DNA of 64,000 bases from Isoetes taiwanensis (Eukaryota; Streptophyta; Lycopodiopsida; Isoetales; Isoetaceae): assembly GCA_021234155.1 (NCBI GenBank), contig JAJEKV010000006.1, positions 15,251,402 through 15,315,401 on the forward strand, read 5' to 3'. The notes below the pieces were generated by a model. That model saw nothing but the letters and a program-made list of their open reading frames with translations, did not search any database and was not told where the DNA came from. A program made the translations under genes and the position numbers. This document shows positions 1 to 11,282 of this stretch, piece after piece. Each line of letters starts with the position of its first letter. Position 1 is the stretch's first letter.

Positions 1-11
1 AGATGTAAATG

Positions 12-389
12 GGTGCCCAATTTTTTACGCGTAAGTTGAAATAGAGTAAACAACAACAAAGGAAGAAGAGCAAGATATTTAACTATATTACGACAGGAAT
101 TCTATAAAGCACGGGTTGCAATTGGGCCCCGCAATAAAGTATCATAAAGGCTCTTTAAGAACTTCTAGATTGATGAGGCTTCTCGAACTATCCGCATGTT
201 ATATGTTTTTTAAAAGCAAAGTTGGACTCTAAAAAACCTCCCTATTATCTTGGGGATAATTGAACTTAATAGGTAACTTCAGAGAGAAGTTGCATTTGCA
301 TAGGCGTGATGGGCAAAAAATATGGACATGAATGAATGAAAAAAAAAAGGTAAACAGGTGCCCAATTTTTTACGTGTAAGTTGAAATAG
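12..389 (+). repeat. Short direct repeat pair near the window start
   Basis: A segment of about 31 bases beginning GTGCCCAATTTTTTACG occurs at 12-42 and again at 358-388 with one mismatch (CGCG versus CGTG). The 315 bases between hold no convincing ORF and are AT-rich. The pair could be the edge of a larger element cut by the window start, but no terminal inverted repeat is seen. Confidence 0.6.
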
Positions 390-488
390 AAACCTTATTG
401 CTAGTATTTATAAAATGTGATTGCATCCACATCCTGGAAGACTGGCTTGACACTTCGAGGCATTCGAAGATGATATACAGAGTTCTTG

Positions 489-1575
489 ATTGAGATTGGC
501 TTAGTTGTGCCATTCTGTGATCTGAATATGGTGACTCGAGGCACCCAATTATACCATAAGAGGAACCTAAAACCTCAATCTAATGAGATTGACTATTGCA
601 GGAAGATAGATAGTGGAAGTCTAATTGGAGAAGTATCTATTGAACTGCTCAATACGACGATTAAGGGTGTGGTCACATGTAGATGTCAATATGAAGAGAT
701 AGACGTCAAAATATAAAAAACTACGGGTCACATGATGCTTTTTGACATGAAGGGTTTGATGTCAACGTCGATCCATTCAACCGGCTCCCTCTTCGGCTGA
801 AGGAGTTCATGTTGACATGAACCCTTTTAATCTTGACACGTTGCAAATCTTGAAGAGATTCACCCGTCCAATTTTTAGAAGTTTTTTTGAACCGTTAAAT
901 GACGTTTTGACGTGGCAATTTTTTCTTGAGATGAACATGTGACCCCAACCTTTTCTAAACGTTCAAGTCGACATGAACGAGATCACGTCAACATCCTCAT
1001 GTGACCCCGCCCTAACTTCACATAATCATCATACCACTTATATTATTGTCAGAGAACCTTGAACCTTTATGATTTAGAAGCTAACAGAAGAAAAATAGCA
1101 TGTAATAGACATACAAATTTTAACAATGTCTGCATGTAAACTTTTAGATGCTTCAACCTAAAAAGGGAAAATCATTGTTTACAAAGAAATCTCAAATGCA
1201 ATCTTTGTGCTAAAATTCTGTGGCATGTAACTAACAACTTATTCAGCAATCAGCTTACATATCTCAAACCTTACCGCAGTCCGCAAGAGAAGATTTTTTT
1301 ATAAGCAGAAGCTTTGTGTCCAATACAATATTTCGTTGTTGACATTCCAGACGTGGGATATAAGGAACAATTTATAAGTGTCATCTCCAAGCTGGAGATT
1401 GAGATTGGCTTAGTTATGCCCATCCTATGACTTGAATATGGTGACCTGAGGCACATATAATCTTTACCTCCCAATTATACCATAAGAGAAATCCAAAACC
1501 TCAATCTAATACAATTAACTCTGTTGCACGGAAATAGTCTAATTGGAGAAGTATCCCCGAAATTGCTCAATATGC
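489..1575 (+). repeat. Imperfect direct duplication, two copies about 910 bp apart
   Basis: Positions 489-660 and 1398-1575 share a long similar sequence starting GAGATTGGCTTAGTT, including AATTATACCATAAGAG and TCTAATTGGAGAAGTATC in the same order. The 76-codon ORF at 486-716 lies in the first copy but is not open in the second, so it is probably not a real gene. The copies flank the foldback element at 722-1010. Confidence 0.65.
722..1012. mobile_element. Foldback/MITE-like element, about 290 bp
   Basis: The left end reads CGGGTCACATGATG and the right end reads CATCCTCATGTGACCCC, which is nearly its reverse complement. Further inverted pieces (TTGACATGAA and ACATGTGACCCC) occur inside. There is no coding capacity. 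The structure suggests a non-autonomous terminal-inverted-repeat element. I cannot fix a target duplication or assign a superfamily. Confidence 0.5.
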
Positions 1576-2400
1576 CAGTCCTTGAATCCCTATGAGTAGG
1601 GTGTTTGTTGTCTTATATATTGTATGGCATATACAGATCACCTATTCCAAATGAATTCGAGGGACTATTAAACCTTTCAACTTCAAAGGAAAACCAACCT
1701 GAAGTGAATCTACATCTGCAATTGGACCAGAAAATAACACAACACTTAACCACAGGAAAATGTCTAGCCATAATTCTCTTTTAGTATAGGACATGGGCAT
1801 GGCGCTGACATTTAAATATGATTCCAGGCTTGCCAATAATCTCGTTTGTAGGGATAAATAATCTTCAGATAAGCAATCTGTAGTACGGAGTTTTGACCTG
1901 TAGCAGCTCCATTGCTAAGTGTCCGTGTCACAACTTTGTTGACCGCAGTATTATAGAATATATCTTTCTAAGTATGCCATGTACCTTTTTAGTACGCTTT
2001 GGTGAAGGTAGGCTGGTTTCTAACCAGATATTAAACTGTGTAAAAGTTGCGTGCATCAGACGGTTGCACCTGCATAAGATGACAACCCAGTATAGATATA
2101 CAACTCCTTAACGCCCCGGTTCTCAGGTTTACAGGTTCAGATTTAATCTGAAATGTTGGTTTGTCAGCTGTTGCCAGCTAGTAACATGCCTGCGATTGGA
2201 AATTTATGGAGATCCCTTATAACACCCTAGGATAATCAGTGGAAAACGGCATAACACCCTAGGGATTTTCGTTGGCTTCTTACCTGCTTCAAAGAATTAC
2301 GAGCCCGCTTCGGACATTGAGCAACCGCACCTGTGTTTCAAAGATTTGAGAGGTAATGGGGCTTTCTTTGGACTTCATTGTGCTCCAATCGAACTCTGCT
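1576..2400. other. No gene seen
   Basis: This stretch holds short ORFs only, none with a recognisable motif. A short repeat, AACACCCTAGG, occurs twice near 2221-2262. I see no RNA gene or promoter that I can support. Confidence 0.5.
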
Positions 2401-2439
2401 TAGGAACGGCGTTTCATTGTGCTTCATGCTTCATTTGAG

Positions 2440-2530
2440 AGAACAGAGTTTCGCATGCCAACAGAGTTTCGCTAAGAACAGAGTTTCGGATGCCAACAGA
2501 GTTTTGCTGAAAACAGAGTTTCGCATGCTT
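2440..2530 (+). repeat. Minisatellite, ACAGAGTTTCGCATGCC-type unit
   Basis: Five imperfect copies of a unit containing ACAGAGTTTCG followed by CATGCC, GGATGCC or similar occur in about 90 bases. Spacing is about 17-22 bases. There is no coding meaning. Confidence 0.7.
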
Positions 2531-2795
2531 AAAAATAGGCTAAAAGCTTGAGTTCAAAACTAGAGCTCAAGAATCCAAAAAAAACTCTGCTCTAGCTTCG
2601 CCTGAACCGCCATAGCCGCCTCCTGCCAAAAAAAAAACTACCGCCATAGCCAAGCCAAGAAAAACTTCGGCGCCTTGCTTCCATTCCGGCGCTCCTGGCA
2701 CCCTGCTTCTCATCTTTGGCAAACCCTCGAACTTTTGATCCGGCCTTACGCTCGGCCGAACCGGGAGCAAACCCTCGAACCGGGGCGTTAAGGGC

Positions 2796-2958
2796 GATAA
2801 CGCCCTGGCCCTCGGGCGTTACCGGAAGAAAAAATTCTCGGGCCATGTGGCCATGGCCAAAAAATGGCCGCGGCGCAAGACACCCCGCCTTATTTTGGCC
2901 ATGGCCACATGGCCCTCGAATTTTTTTTCCGGTAACGCCCTCTGGCCAGGGCGTTATC
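2796..2958. repeat. Near-perfect palindrome with arms of about 65 bp
   Basis: The left arm starts GATAACGCCCTGG and runs through GGCCATGTGGCCATGGCC. The right arm returns as GGCCATGGCCACATGGCC and ends CCAGGGCGTTATC. The arms are separated by about 35 bases near 2858-2892. The region is far more GC-rich than its surroundings and would form a strong hairpin. Overlapping ORFs read through it in both directions and are by-products of the palindrome. It resembles a foldback transposable element. Confidence 0.8.
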
Positions 2959-2989
2959 TACACCATAAACAGGAAATAAAATACTGCTC

Positions 2990-3870
2990 AAGAAGAAGAG
3001 CATGCATCAAAATCCTGGAAACTATGCTATATAGATGGTACAAATTCTTTAATCTATCATAGCCGAGTAAGTTCATAGTCGAGTAAGTTATCTTCTTTGA
3101 GATCTTGCAGGTCTAAAACTTATCATACCAAAACCCCATGGAAAAGGAGGAAAATACATCTCCAAAATCCAAATACAAATGATTCTATATGTTCCATAGA
3201 CTTCGATATCAGATCATTTATTTCTTTATTTTTTTTAAGTCCTCCTATATAAAGCATGTGCAAGGTGATTGCATGATAGACTCGCCTACGTCAGTGCTCA
3301 AAAAGAAAGTTACTTGCAAAAGAGACACATTTACTCACCTTTTTTAGATAATGCCTCCAACACCATTTCGGACTTGCATCTGAGAGCAAGAGTAGAAGGC
3401 AAAGATGAAATGACTCTAATAGCACCCTTGTGAAACTATATTCAAAAACGTGGTGTAAAATATAGGAAGAATAGTTGTATAATCCTCCGTTCTTCATGAA
3501 ATGCAACATGTACAGTTAGGTTTCTCCCTAAATAAAAATTATTCTTGACCTCTCAAAAGAAAATGTCTTTTTGTAAACAGCCTCAAATTCAAACTGCAAC
3601 ATCATTGCTCCTCAAAAACAAAATGGATGTAGCGTGGGATGTTGGATTGATCTGACATGATTGTCTAACAGCGGAAAAAATGGTTGAGCCCTTTCTATGC
3701 TCCTCCTTGGTAAGGCGAATATGCACTTTTGAGGACAAATGGGCTATCCCCGATTTAAAAAGATCTGAGCAATTCACTCCCTTTCCGCTCGAATTCGAAC
3801 TACTCGCATTCAATAATGGAGATAAGAGAGAAAGGGAAGACGCCTACTACCAAAATAGTCCTAGAAGGGG
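2990..3870. other. No gene seen
   Basis: Only short ORFs are present (for example 3291-3509 minus and 3680-4033 plus) and none shows a family motif. The plus ORF runs into the hairpin at 3874 and is not credible as a gene. Confidence 0.45.
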
Positions 3871-3873
3871 GCA

Positions 3874-3911
3874 GGGGAATGCCGCATGCATTTGCACATG
3901 CGGCATTCCCC
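3874..3911. repeat. Hairpin element, copy A
   Basis: GGGGAATGCCGCATG is followed eight bases later by its reverse complement CATGCGGCATTCCCC. A related hairpin lies at 6507-6541, and the following sequence of both copies is alike (CATATAT, then CATTTTAATAAAGAAGAT or CATTTTAAAAAAGAAGAT). Confidence 0.8.
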
Positions 3912-4864
3912 CATATATACCAATGACATCCCATTTTAATAAAGAAGATGAAACTTATCAATCATATAAATATCAACATCTCCATCATTCTCAAATCTGC
4001 ACTGGTCTATTTTCCAAATTTAAAACTTTATAATAAAGGGATTAAAATGAAGAACTTTAAAAAACATAAATTTAATAACAAATATCCTGATGCATGCATA
4101 TAAAACATAGCATTTGTACAAATCCTTGTGTAATGGTAAAAGGCTAGTTCATTACCTGTGTTGAGCTATGCAAAAGTATTAAATAAAACTTGGAGAAATG
4201 CAACCAACCAGTGTTCATAATGGTGCAACAAAAAGATTGAAATGATGTATTTGAAACTGGCATACTTGTTATAGTAACTATCTATGTCCCTTGCCTAACT
4301 TTCTTTTGTTGTAGAGTCTGCATCAAAGAATTAGAAGATAAGACATAATAGTAAATAGAAGCAAAATTTAAAGCAAAAGCAAATAATGAATTGCACCTTC
4401 TAATAAGGAACAACAAAGGTGCAAAGTAGAATCTTCAATAGAGAACTAAATTAAATCTATAGTTAATGCATTTTTCCTATGCACATAAGATATGGTCATT
4501 ATTCCTTGTATCTTTGACATCTTTGAGGAATTTTACAGGCTTAACTCACTATATTTGCAAACTCCATAGATTCAAGTTGCAAGTTGCAGTGGAATATCCA
4601 TGCAGGAGAAGATGCCCACCTCCTATAATTCGTTATGATTTACTGCATTTGATAGTCAACTATATAAATGATCAAGCTCAGCTAGACCTGCAGCAATAAC
4701 AACGACTAATTAAGCAATGTGCCCTTTCCAACTGGATTGCCAATAAATATTGAGATAAAATATTCTCAAAGCCAAAGAACCTGAGGGATGGTGTTCCGTA
4801 ATGATGGAGTAATGGAGATAATAGAGGAATTTGCAGTTGAAGCAACCTTATCTGCGCAACATCA

Positions 4865-6470
4865 CCTGAACCCTTAACAATGATATGCTCTGCAACAAAA
4901 TGGAGACGAAGTCGAATTAATTTACCTATCATTTGAAGACATCTGACCATGTTCACAATGGTATCCTGCAAGCAAAAAATGGAAGGGCTTGAGAGGAAAA
5001 TCTATTAACTTTCCAGCAGAATTATAGAATAATGCAAGAATTATATAAATATATGCAGCATTCGAACAGTAAATGCAAGGTAGCATCAATGAAAAATACA
5101 TATCCATCCATACACTCTCCAACTTTTATATGAGAACGTAAAGCATACCTATTTTGAAATATCAGAGAATGAGCATTGTTGGTCAATGGAAGTGGAAAGG
5201 ATGAGAATCGACCTTCAAGCTCTGGAGGTAGTAGTTCATTTGAAAATGTAGAAAATGATGAAGTAACCCCTCACTAATCCATAAAGACTGCTAAAGTTGT
5301 ACATACTGCAACTATAGATCTAACTTCATCGCAAATTTCTAATGTAAGCACTCAATATGATATGCAACTACCTACATGAGACTCACGCAACATCTAAATA
5401 AGGTATTCGGTTAGACCTACATCTGCTTATCAAAAAGAATTATGTTGAATGAAATGAAGATGCTGACTATATAGTGGTGATATCTCAGAACCAAGAATGC
5501 TTCCGAGTCCTTCTTAGACAGCTTAAAGTTGTACTCCATCTCAAAAGCAATCCCAAGGCCGTTAGACCTGCTGCAAGAGCATTGAACTTGCAAACAACAG
5601 TTCAACAACAGTTACAGAAGTAAAAACTCTAGCTAGATAATGACAAATCCGAACATGAAATGCACGCAATCCTGGAGCTCAACAGGAAGAACATGCGAGG
5701 ACCACAGGAAAAATGTCAGAAGAAATACATTTATAAACAATTATACCTTTCATTTTTTGGAATGTTAATCATGGCCATTACATTGCCACAGTCAAGAACG
5801 AAAAATTTCGCTTGAGCTCTTCCTCTGCTTTCGGCAACAAAACCAATGGAACAATAATACGACCAATCAGCAATTTGAGCCCGGAGATACAATACTATTA
5901 CCTTAGTACAATAACGGTCTAAAAATGATAGGGAAGAATTGGGACAAAACATGCAAATCTCTGGATTAATTTACCTCTACATTTCTCTTCCTTTTCACAA
6001 ATAAAAACATAAGTTGCACGATTGCATCCTTTGTATTCTGTATAGCAGATCGATGCTTCAAATAACATCTCAGAAATGGCAACATCCATCTGCTTCACAT
6101 GGGCTTCCATGGCACCATAAAACCTTTTTCCCGCAGCAGAACAGAAATTAGGTTGCCAAAGAATAAGCGCACCTATATAGCTCTATATGATGAACAACCA
6201 TCGCCATAACCAAGTTTTAAATGAAGCTCCAAAGATGATCTTTCACAGATTACAAAAGCCCTGTTGCCACCAAGAGGAGGCTTGAAATTAGGAACTTGCA
6301 ACCGTGGAGCAAGAGTGGATAATAAGACTGTCAAAATGAAATAAAATAGATGCCGAACAGTTGCACAGACCCAGTTCAAGTTTGAGCGCCAAATAGAAGA
6401 TTCGGGAGGTGTTTGAATGCTAGCACCTCTACGAATTTAGATACAAATAAAAACTGACAATGAATGCTGG
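4865..6470 (-). pseudogene. Unidentified multi-exon gene remnant on the minus strand
   Basis: The minus strand shows several coding-like pieces in one order. From about 6470 down to 5975 a reading frame with one apparent one-base frameshift near 6175 encodes a Pro/Leu-rich start, then PPLGGNRAFVICERSS, LELHLKLGYGDG and EAHVKQMDVAISEML, ending at a GTAAAT donor at 5974. A further piece around 5850-5753 encodes FFVLDCGNVMAMINIP before a GTATAA donor. A 40-bp exon at 4926-4965 (DTIVNMVRCLQM) has a TTGCAG acceptor and a GTAAAT donor. I do not recognise the family. The hairpin at 6507 lies just upstream of the first piece. The gene may be live with large introns or may be decayed; no intact transcript can be assembled by eye. 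Confidence 0.35.
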
Positions 6471-6506
6471 CAGCCCGCGTCTCGCAAGAGGAGCCGCAAA
6501 CTCCAA

Positions 6507-6541
6507 GGGAACGCCGCATGCATCTGCACAGCGGCGTTCCC
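6507..6541. repeat. Hairpin element, copy B
   Basis: GGGAACGCCGC and its inverse GCGGCGTTCCC are separated by 13 bases (ATGCATCTGCACA). The core and the downstream flank resemble the hairpin at 3874-3911, so the two are copies of one small foldback sequence. Confidence 0.75.
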
Positions 6542-6879
6542 GGCACATATTTCAAAGCCCTCTCATTTTAAAAAAGAAGATTAAGTTATTTTGGTAGAGG
6601 TTCAAGTCCCCGTATTTCATATTTGTAAATCTTAGGCAAAGCCGTATAGAGGTTCGATATTCCCTCAAAACCTTAGGCGAAATCGTATTTCATATTTCAA
6701 AATCATAGGCGCCCCCAATCATAAATGACTATAAGCGAAATGAGAGGTTCCCAGAGGCCCCAACATACGATCTGGGTCGTAGGATCGAGGAACCTGACAA
6801 CTGTGATAGTCCAAGGTGCACCTTATTTATAATATGTGCTTCCGAAATATGTTTTTCTTTTTTGGAAAAATATATACAA

Positions 6880-8340
6880 AACTTTTTGGAAAAACCTTAT
6901 CCCTGCAAAGTATACATACTAGAATCCTTTTCATCTACAGTCAATTCAAAGTTATCTAATCTCACAAGGTAGCTGTATACACTAGCTACAGGCTCCATAT
7001 TCCTAAGATCATAACAGATTACTCCAAAAACAGTTTCCCATCCATCCATATAATCCTCCGCAAAATGTTCCTTGCTTTTATGCACTTCAATATAGAAAAA
7101 TCTACTCCCTCTTCATTTCCTTCTTTTGCATTGATAGCAAAGTTATCTCCCACCTCTACCATAGAACTGGCTATGTTATAATCTTCACCATCATCCTTTT
7201 CTTTATGCTCATCTTCTATCTACAAGCCCTCATTAATAGCAGCATATGTTGCTTTATGTTCCGTCAGCTTTAGTTCAGTAATTTTCCAACCACCAATACG
7301 AGATTTGATGCTCCACGAGTCCCATTTAAATTCAGCACAATTCTCACAAAAGCATGTGAGAGGTCTGTAGTCTACCTTTAAAGTGTCGTCCTTATCACAT
7401 GGTCTTATGCAATGGAGTTGGGCAGTTCCTTTCAAAGTATGACAGTCAAATCTCTCAAATCTGTGTATTTTTGAGGAATTAATTTCCTCGAAGTACTTGC
7501 ACAAGTTCCATGTGTTGTACGTGTTGTTAGTACTGACGGTTGAAGATGACCAATGTAAACAAATAGAAATAGAAGAAAATAAAAATTTTAAATGAGAAAT
7601 ATCATGTGTCACATCATGGAGTAGACAACAAACAACCACATCTACCAACAATTTCTAGTTTCATGCCCTTAATTATTAACAATATTTACACATGTGCTTC
7701 AAGTGTCCCAGTGCTGACAACAGAGAGTACAACACATGTATTTCGAAGAACAAAAATTAACCATTAAAGTCTACCTTATAATATCATTTGGATTGTTGCT
7801 AGAAGTCCCAATTAAAAAATCCAACCACCTCCTTTGCACACTGCAATTTCTTTTTAATTAAATTTTTATTTGTTCATTTGTTAGAATCCTTTTGATGACA
7901 GCTCCAGCAGCATCATACTCACCATTTCCATGTGAACCAATAAAAAAATTCCAGACAATGTCCTATTGAGGACCTTTGTGAAACCTGCCAAGGAAGTGAA
8001 ATGGTCGTGAGGACTTAAACCACTCCAAAAAATATATTTGTTATAGTTAATTCCCATAAACTGTAGCCAATCTACATGATTTTGGATACAATGCTGGACA
8101 AACTTAGTATCATGAGTTTTATCATCACTTATATAAAAACGAATCTACTTCACAATTCCTCTCAAGGAGTCTTTTTCTTTTCTCTTTTGCAACGTTTTTC
8201 TTTTTAGTCTTTTTATTATTTTCATTCTTTCGTCTTTCTTTTGCCATTATTTCTTTCATTCTTCTGTAAGTGATGTGTACAAGAATGAAGACTTTTAGTA
8301 TACTCGATAATATTGGTGCTAGGGCCTTCATACAGTATGG
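6880..8340 (-). pseudogene. Decayed DDE-type transposase, family copy 2
   Basis: Reading the minus strand from about 8331, the pieces follow the same order as the transposase at 22.5-24.4 kb. They are a strand-like FILVHITYR; SDDKTHDTKFVQHC (compare SDDREHDT and VQHC in copy 1); a serine/glycine block; SHGNGEYDAAGAVIKR (compare NHGKGEHDGKAAELKR); then RPLTCFCENCAEFKWDS followed by GGWKITEL (compare RELSCFCSYCLDGMWDS and DDWKL). The last part, 7085-6897, matches the C-terminal region. There are several frameshifts and stops, and the N-terminal region is not seen. In this class of enzyme the acidic residues of the HDT, DG and GE-D blocks would be expected to bind metal; that role is inference from the pattern. 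The element is surely dead. The family name is not known to me. Confidence 0.7.
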
Positions 8341-8399
8341 TTGTTACATTGTTGATGCGTATATCTGAGTATTTGTAACATTGCATGATAATTTACACT

Positions 8400-9000
8400 G
8401 TTGGATTAGGTAATTGAGAGGTAGTGCCGACCTCTTCAGATTTGTATTATGAATGATTTACTGTTGGCTGATCCATGTTCATTCTCAAGAAAATAGTTCT
8501 TCTCGTTCCCAAAATTGGGTAGAGTGGAAAAAGTTCTCTTGCAGCTGGCATGAATGTCATATTTGGGCTAGAAAGAACTGTATGTAACATAAATTAAGTT
8601 GGCTTCTATGTTGTAGATTACGTCCAATGTTTGTGAATGTTGTAATAGAAAAATGTGCACTCAGATGGACCTCGAACATGTTAATATGTTTTAAATCGTT
8701 TTGAAAGGTTCAAAACACACTCCAAAGAATTTAAATATAACAATTGCAAGCACTTTGTGCATGCATATTCCGATACACCTAAGGATAATTCAATGATAAT
8801 TTACTCCTTGGGTTTTCAAAACATGAGATACGCTCTGTAAGCCAAAAAAGCTTTGCCCAACTTTTGCTGGGAATGGAAGCAATGAAGCAAGAATCAAGAT
8901 CACTATGTTTCTAAACCCTGGCTACGCGAGGAAGGGTTGGCTTGCATTAGGTCGGCTTGCTCTTAATGATCTCTTACGGTTCATCCTCTCTCTATTCGAC
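8400..9000. other. No gene seen
   Basis: AT-rich sequence without a supported ORF or repeat. It may contain the missing N-terminal region of the minus-strand transposase in decayed form, but I cannot trace it. Confidence 0.4.
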
Positions 9001-9007
9001 AATTCCA

Positions 9008-9143
9008 CATGCATAACACACAAAGACAAGTCGCCCCCCCGCTCCATTCCGGCGTCATGCAAGTGAATGCATGCATGCGTGGATGCTCGAATGCATGATG
9101 CACACTTGCATGGTATAATTATGTGAGCATCATCATTTGCATG
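9008..9143 (+). promoter_or_regulatory. RY-motif cluster with a TATA-like box
   Basis: CATGCA or its complement TGCATG occurs at 9008, 9056, 9068-9077 (overlapping set), 9092, 9107 and 9138. A TATAATT stretch lies at 9113-9119, about 55 bases before the ATG at 9174. In seed plants RY motifs bind B3 factors of the ABI3/FUS3/LEC2 group and drive maturation genes. Such a role here is inference from density and position. Confidence 0.55.
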
Positions 9144-9173
9144 CTAATCTGAACCGCAAGTGGTGTCCATATA

Positions 9174-9902
9174 ATGGCCTATTGCCGTGATGTGCTTGGT
9201 AGCGACAAGATGAGCCAGATGGCATTGTTTCTCGCATTGCTTGCAGTCATGTTCGCCACCCTCTTGGTTCCAGTTTCTTCTTCCGATGTGTTGGTATTGA
9301 GAGGTCGCGAGGCATTAGAATCTGACTCGTTGTTGGTGTGTCTGGAAAGGTCTCGTCCCCTGTCGAGGGAATCCCGCAGACGTGAACAAACTGAGGAGGG
9401 TGCTCGATCTCGAGAGTTTGGTTCAATCGCATCCAGGGAGAGCCAACGAGGCGAGAGACATTTTGGAGATGCAATGGAGACGAGGAGAAGATATGAACAT
9501 GGGAGGCAAGAAGACAATCTTGATGTTTTGCCACGAAAAGAAGATAGAGTCAGGCAAAGAAATGAGGAGCATTATGAGATTGATCAGCTCTCAAGAAGGG
9601 AAGATAGGGAACGTGGGGAGCATTTGGGTTATGACATGATTGTGGACACTAGGCGCAGAGAGAGAAATGACCAGAGAGGATGGAGAGGAGCTAGCACTAG
9701 GGAGAGAGATGGCAGGAGGGAATGGAGAGGAGCCAGCACTAGGGACCAGGGGCAACATTTTGAAAGTCGAGAAGTGGAAAGGGACACTAGAAGAGGTGGA
9801 CGCCAAGATCCAGAGAGGAGGATGGGACGTGAAGCCAACGAGAGAAGGAGAGCGAATACGAACGCGAGGAGAGGAGGGCAAGAAGAAACCGGCCCTTTCT
9901 AG
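9174..9902 (+). CDS. Secreted Arg/Glu-rich protein (242 aa)
   Basis: This is the cleanest ORF outside transposons. It starts at 9174 (context ATAATGG); a second in-frame Met at 9210 gives a more typical signal peptide. A hydrophobic stretch at about residues 16-34 (ALFLALLAVMFATLLVPV) is followed by SSSD, a likely signal-peptidase region. The rest is extremely charged: 51 of 242 residues are Arg, with many Glu, Gln and Asp. A tandem motif WRGASTRERDGRR / WRGASTRDQG lies near residues 169-190. I see only two cysteines, at residues 4 and 56, and no known domain. The protein is expected to enter the secretory pathway. The upstream RY cluster suggests expression during spore or embryo maturation, so a storage or antimicrobial role is possible. 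That is inference. Antisense ORFs here are shadows of the biased codons. Confidence 0.65.
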   Translation: MAYCRDVLGSDKMSQMALFLALLAVMFATLLVPVSSSDVLVLRGREALESDSLLVCLERSRPLSRESRRREQTEEGARSREFGSIASRESQRGERHFGDAMETRRRYEHGRQEDNLDVLPRKEDRVRQRNEEHYEIDQLSRREDRERGEHLGYDMIVDTRRRERNDQRGWRGASTRERDGRREWRGASTRDQGQHFESREVERDTRRGGRQDPERRMGREANERRRANTNARRGGQEETGPF

Positions 9903-11035
9903 TAGCATACAAATTGCATTGTTCCATGGCATAGAGCCAAATGTAATAGAACAACGGATCATAATCACATAAAACGACTTTTTTATTTTCTCATGCAGTG
10001 GTTAGCATTTGGCCTTTGTTTAGTAGCTTCTTGCACATTGGTTTCATGGTAATTTTAACATTATATGGATTTAAACCCAATTTTACCACGACCTCGAAAG
10101 GTGGACAAGGACAGGTTCTATTGGATTATGGACTAGCAATTTGGTCTCAAAGTCGTCTCTGGACGAACATTACTGGTTGATGAAACTCGTGATCTAGAAA
10201 TCTTGCTTTTACAATGTGCACATGCATTTTATACAAGTAGGAATGTTTCACCATTGGATGTACCACATTAAGACGTCGGGCGATTATGGACACTCGTGGT
10301 CCGATAACTTAAAGGAGGGTCCTTATTTTTGTACATTGGTGTGACGTTTTGTTTGACGTAGAAACAATGCCCCTACTTTTTGCTAGAACTACCACGGAGT
10401 TGCAAGTTGCAATTTTGACAACCAATAGGCTAATCTTATGCTGGAATTCATGGAACCATTGAATAATGGGAGACATAACTTGCACTCAATTCTATTCTAT
10501 TTCATGTAAGTCTATCAGCCCGTTTGCAAAGAAAATTCCAAAACAAAAGATGCCATACAATGTTTAGATGATGTATTGACATGTAGCAATGGCTGAATTT
10601 GATGTACATAACTTGCACAGAAAATTCCATGCCATACAATGTTAGGATGATCTATTGACATGTAGCAATGATGCGTTCTAGACGCAAAGATAACTTGCAA
10701 TATTAGAGAATTGAGATCTGAAGACATGCATTGAATTGAGAAAGAGCTATATAAAAATATTATTCAAGATAGCAAGAAATCAAGAGCAATGCAAACGTGC
10801 ATGTGCATCCTTCCGGATCTGCTCGATTGAAATCATCTACCTAAAGAGTTCTTTCCTCATTAGTGGCACAAAAAACATGACGTAGTTGAGCGCCAACTCC
10901 ATCCAGGGTCAGTGGAGAAATTGATAAACAAAAATTTTCGGAGGGGTCATTGCATTACTTAGGATGTTCATGTACCTATAGGCCTTATTGAAACCGGCGT
11001 GTGAAAGAAACATTATCCCCATAGGCACCAAGATC
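9903..11035. other. 3' flank and intergenic DNA with a tandem duplication
   Basis: No gene is supported. A duplication with a period of about 88 bases is visible at roughly 10530-10673: GAAAATTCC, GCCATACAATGTT and TTGACATGTAGCAATG recur in order. Possible polyadenylation-type AT-rich sequence follows the 9902 stop. Confidence 0.5.
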
Positions 11036-11282
11036 CTAGATCAAAATACAAGGAAAATGGTCAGAACTATAAAACTCGATTTCATAAGCAGCAATAACAT
11101 CATTATCATACTTAACGCATGGTGGATATGGACCATGAACTAGGGTTTTATCATTCGTAAGAATTCCTTCTTCGTTATCATTTGCTATAACATTTTCTCC
11201 AAGTTCAAGCCCTAGGGTTATAACTATCTGAAGAAGAGGTTGAAGTTCATTTTTGCACCAGATTGTTTTGTAGCAGTGGCTT

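Noticed and set aside
2567-3062. Overlapping ORFs of 67-87 codons on both strands
   Set aside because: They read through the GC-rich palindrome and mirror each other.
9179-9972. Several antisense and alternate-frame ORFs over the secreted protein gene
   Set aside because: They are shadows of an Arg/Glu-biased reading frame; none has a motif or its own promoter.
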